A DNA stretch of 64,000 nucleotides from Peptococcaceae bacterium 1198_IL3148. Lineage in GTDB: Bacteria > Bacillota > Desulfotomaculia > Desulfotomaculales > Desulfohalotomaculaceae. The notes below the pieces were generated by a model. The model searched no databases and was not told where the DNA came from. It worked only from the letters and a program-made list of their open reading frames with translations. The translations under genes were made by a program, and so were the position numbers. The stretch spans positions 124,001 through 188,000 of the forward strand of contig JBAIYS010000004.1 of assembly GCA_036763105.1 (NCBI GenBank), in the 5' to 3' direction. The number at the start of each line of letters is the position of its first letter. Position 1 is the first letter of the stretch. Shown here in pieces: positions 62,802-64,000 of this stretch.

Positions 62802-64000
62802 ATGACATTAAATATTGACGACTTAGTGGTTCAGTTACAAGCAGCCCAAGGAAAGGTTGCAGTAGATTTGCTAATTACCAACGTAAAGATAGTTAATGTT
62901 TACACTGAACAGATTATTGAAGGCTCCATTGCCATTAAAAATGGAAAAGTAGTTGCCTTAAACCCACAGCAACAATTAACTGCCGAAAAGGTTTACGATG
63001 CCCAGGGACAATATGCCATCCCCGGATTAATGGATGCCCACGTTCATATTGAACCGACCTTGCTTACCCCGGAGGCGCTGGCATCTCTGATTGTTCCCCA
63101 TGGTACCACCACCATGTTTGTTGATGCCATGGAAATTGCCAATGTTGCCGGTGTGGATGGACTGCGGGCACTGCTTAGCAGTAACGATCGCCTGCCTTAC
63201 CGTATTTATCTGGAGGTGCCTTCCAGGGTGCCTACCGCCCCTGGTTTAGAGACAACGGGTGGAGTTTTAGGCCTGGCGGAAGTTGAGGAACTTTTACAAG
63301 AAGATGTGGCAGTTAGTCTGGGTGAGCTTGATCCCTCCAAAATTTTAAATCTAAAGGAAGAGTACCTGCAAAAGGTTTTAAGTGCTCAAAAGCATGGTAA
63401 AGTGGCCAATGGGCATGCCATTGGATTGACCTGGGATGAATTAAACGTTTACGCCACCGCCGGTCTTAACGATGACCACGAATGCGTTGAATATGAAGAG
63501 TTGTTGGAGAGGGTAGCCCTGGGAATAACCGTGATGATTAGAGAGGGCAGCACCGAGCGCAACGTAGAAAAGCTGGTTAAAGGTGTGGTGGACAACCAAC
63601 TAAACACCGAGTATCTGATTTTCTGTACCGACGACAAGCATGCCAACGATATCAGTAAAGAGGGGCATATCAACTACAACGTTAATAAGGCCATCACCCT
63701 TGGGCTAAACCCGATCAAAGCGATTAAAATTGCTACTCTCAACTGCGCCAGGCATTTTCGCATGGATCATATGCTGGGATCAATCACCCCCGGCAGACTG
63801 GCAGATATCATTCTGACCAAAGAACTGGATAACATTCAACCCACAGCTGTATTTAAAGAAGGAAACCTAGTTAGTGAAGCAGGCAAATTACTGCAAAATG
63901 TACCTTTAGACAGTTATCCGGAGTTTTTAAATAATACTGTCATACTGTCGCCTGATTTTAATCCTCAACAATTTGTAGTTCACTATCAGGGAACGGAATG
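62802..64000 (+). CDS. ade: Adenine deaminase, N-terminal part (3' cut by window edge)
   Basis: CGGGAGG precedes ATG 62802 and the frame is open for 399 codons to the window edge. Metal motif GLMDAHVHIEPTLL, then HGTTTMFVDAMEIANVAG, VANGHAIGLTWDELN, DDHECVEYEE, and FCTDDKHANDI are hallmarks of the AdeC family (full length about 570-600). It makes hypoxanthine and ammonia from adenine, feeding the xanthine dehydrogenase route encoded 40 kb to the left. Control is by the riboswitch just upstream. Confidence 0.93.
   Translation, partial: MTLNIDDLVVQLQAAQGKVAVDLLITNVKIVNVYTEQIIEGSIAIKNGKVVALNPQQQLTAEKVYDAQGQYAIPGLMDAHVHIEPTLLTPEALASLIVPHGTTTMFVDAMEIANVAGVDGLRALLSSNDRLPYRIYLEVPSRVPTAPGLETTGGVLGLAEVEELLQEDVAVSLGELDPSKILNLKEEYLQKVLSAQKHGKVANGHAIGLTWDELNVYATAGLNDDHECVEYEELLERVALGITVMIREGSTERNVEKLVKGVVDNQLNTEYLIFCTDDKHANDISKEGHINYNVNKAITLGLNPIKAIKIATLNCARHFRMDHMLGSITPGRLADIILTKELDNIQPTAVFKEGNLVSEAGKLLQNVPLDSYPEFLNNTVILSPDFNPQQFVVHYQGTE

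Noticed and set aside
1-64000. CRISPR array, tRNA or rRNA genes, replication origin
   Set aside because: No regularly spaced repeats, cloverleaf-like segments, rRNA signatures or DnaA-box clusters were noticed by eye; a tRNAscan and CRISPR finder run would settle this.

Overview
The window looks like the chromosome of an anaerobic Bacillota, most likely class Clostridia (a Peptococcaceae-like lineage is a guess). Support comes from strong AGGAGG-type ribosome sites, frequent GTG and TTG starts, long intrinsic terminators, an AgrB/AgrD pair, MerR, LytTR and GHKL regulators, and a set of selenium-linked purine-catabolism genes best known from clostridia. No rRNA, tRNA or CRISPR array was seen. 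Both ends of the window cut genes: the 3' part of a ygfK-type gene on the left, the 5' part of an adenine deaminase on the right.

Layout. 1-3.6 kb: end of ygfK, a small membrane protein, a lipoprotein, an acyltransferase-3. 3.7-12.5 kb: glutamate synthase (gltB, gltD) behind a two-hairpin leader that looks like an ANTAR antitermination site, then glutamine-dependent NAD synthetase and a hotdog thioesterase. 12.5-22 kb: a tight set of diaminopropionate ammonia-lyase, YgeY hydrolase, SsnA, NCS2 xanthine/uracil permease, dihydropyrimidinase and a fused selenium-type xanthine dehydrogenase. With ygfK and the terminal adenine deaminase (behind a guanine-class riboswitch) this suggests an organism using purines and related nitrogen compounds, with released ammonia captured through GltBD. 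22-29.5 kb: a DUF438 protein, then an AT-rich three-gene McrBC-like module (coiled-coil protein, McrB-like AAA ATPase, DUF2357/PD-(D/E)XK nuclease) followed by a dead IS3 orfA. 29.5-31.9 kb: 2-hydroxyacid dehydrogenase, YwlG-type protein, pyruvate-kinase-C-like protein.

32.1-36.5 kb is a signalling region: an agr-type quorum-sensing operon (separate multi-TM protein, GHKL kinase, AgrB, a 44-residue AgrD with Ser where Cys is usual, LytTR regulator), then an HD-GYP-like protein and a soluble histidine kinase. 37.5-45.4 kb is a catabolic island: a PrpR-like regulator divergent from a zinc dehydrogenase, a DctPQM TRAP transporter, a four-carbon acid sugar kinase and a class II aldolase-type decarboxylase. 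45.5-52 kb: an unknown gene, a TPR protein ending in a HEPN-like R-x4-H domain, an amidohydrolase of the D-aminoacylase family, and an isolated murE whose only plausible start is AUA.

52-62.3 kb is a decay zone. Many genes have internal deletions, frameshifts or missing ends (protease, response regulator, MBOAT acyltransferase, DHHW protein, HepT, EVE-domain protein, methyltransferases, HD protein, NTP pyrophosphohydrolase, Cas6), mixed with intact genes (sensor kinase, SGNH lipoprotein, MFS pump with a divergent MerR regulator, and a HIT protein that has lost its histidine triad). The best candidates for less-described biology are the three-gene McrBC-like module, the agr operon with a probable Ser-lactone and split receptor, the TPR-HEPN gene, and the RNA leaders at gltB, dpaL and ade.
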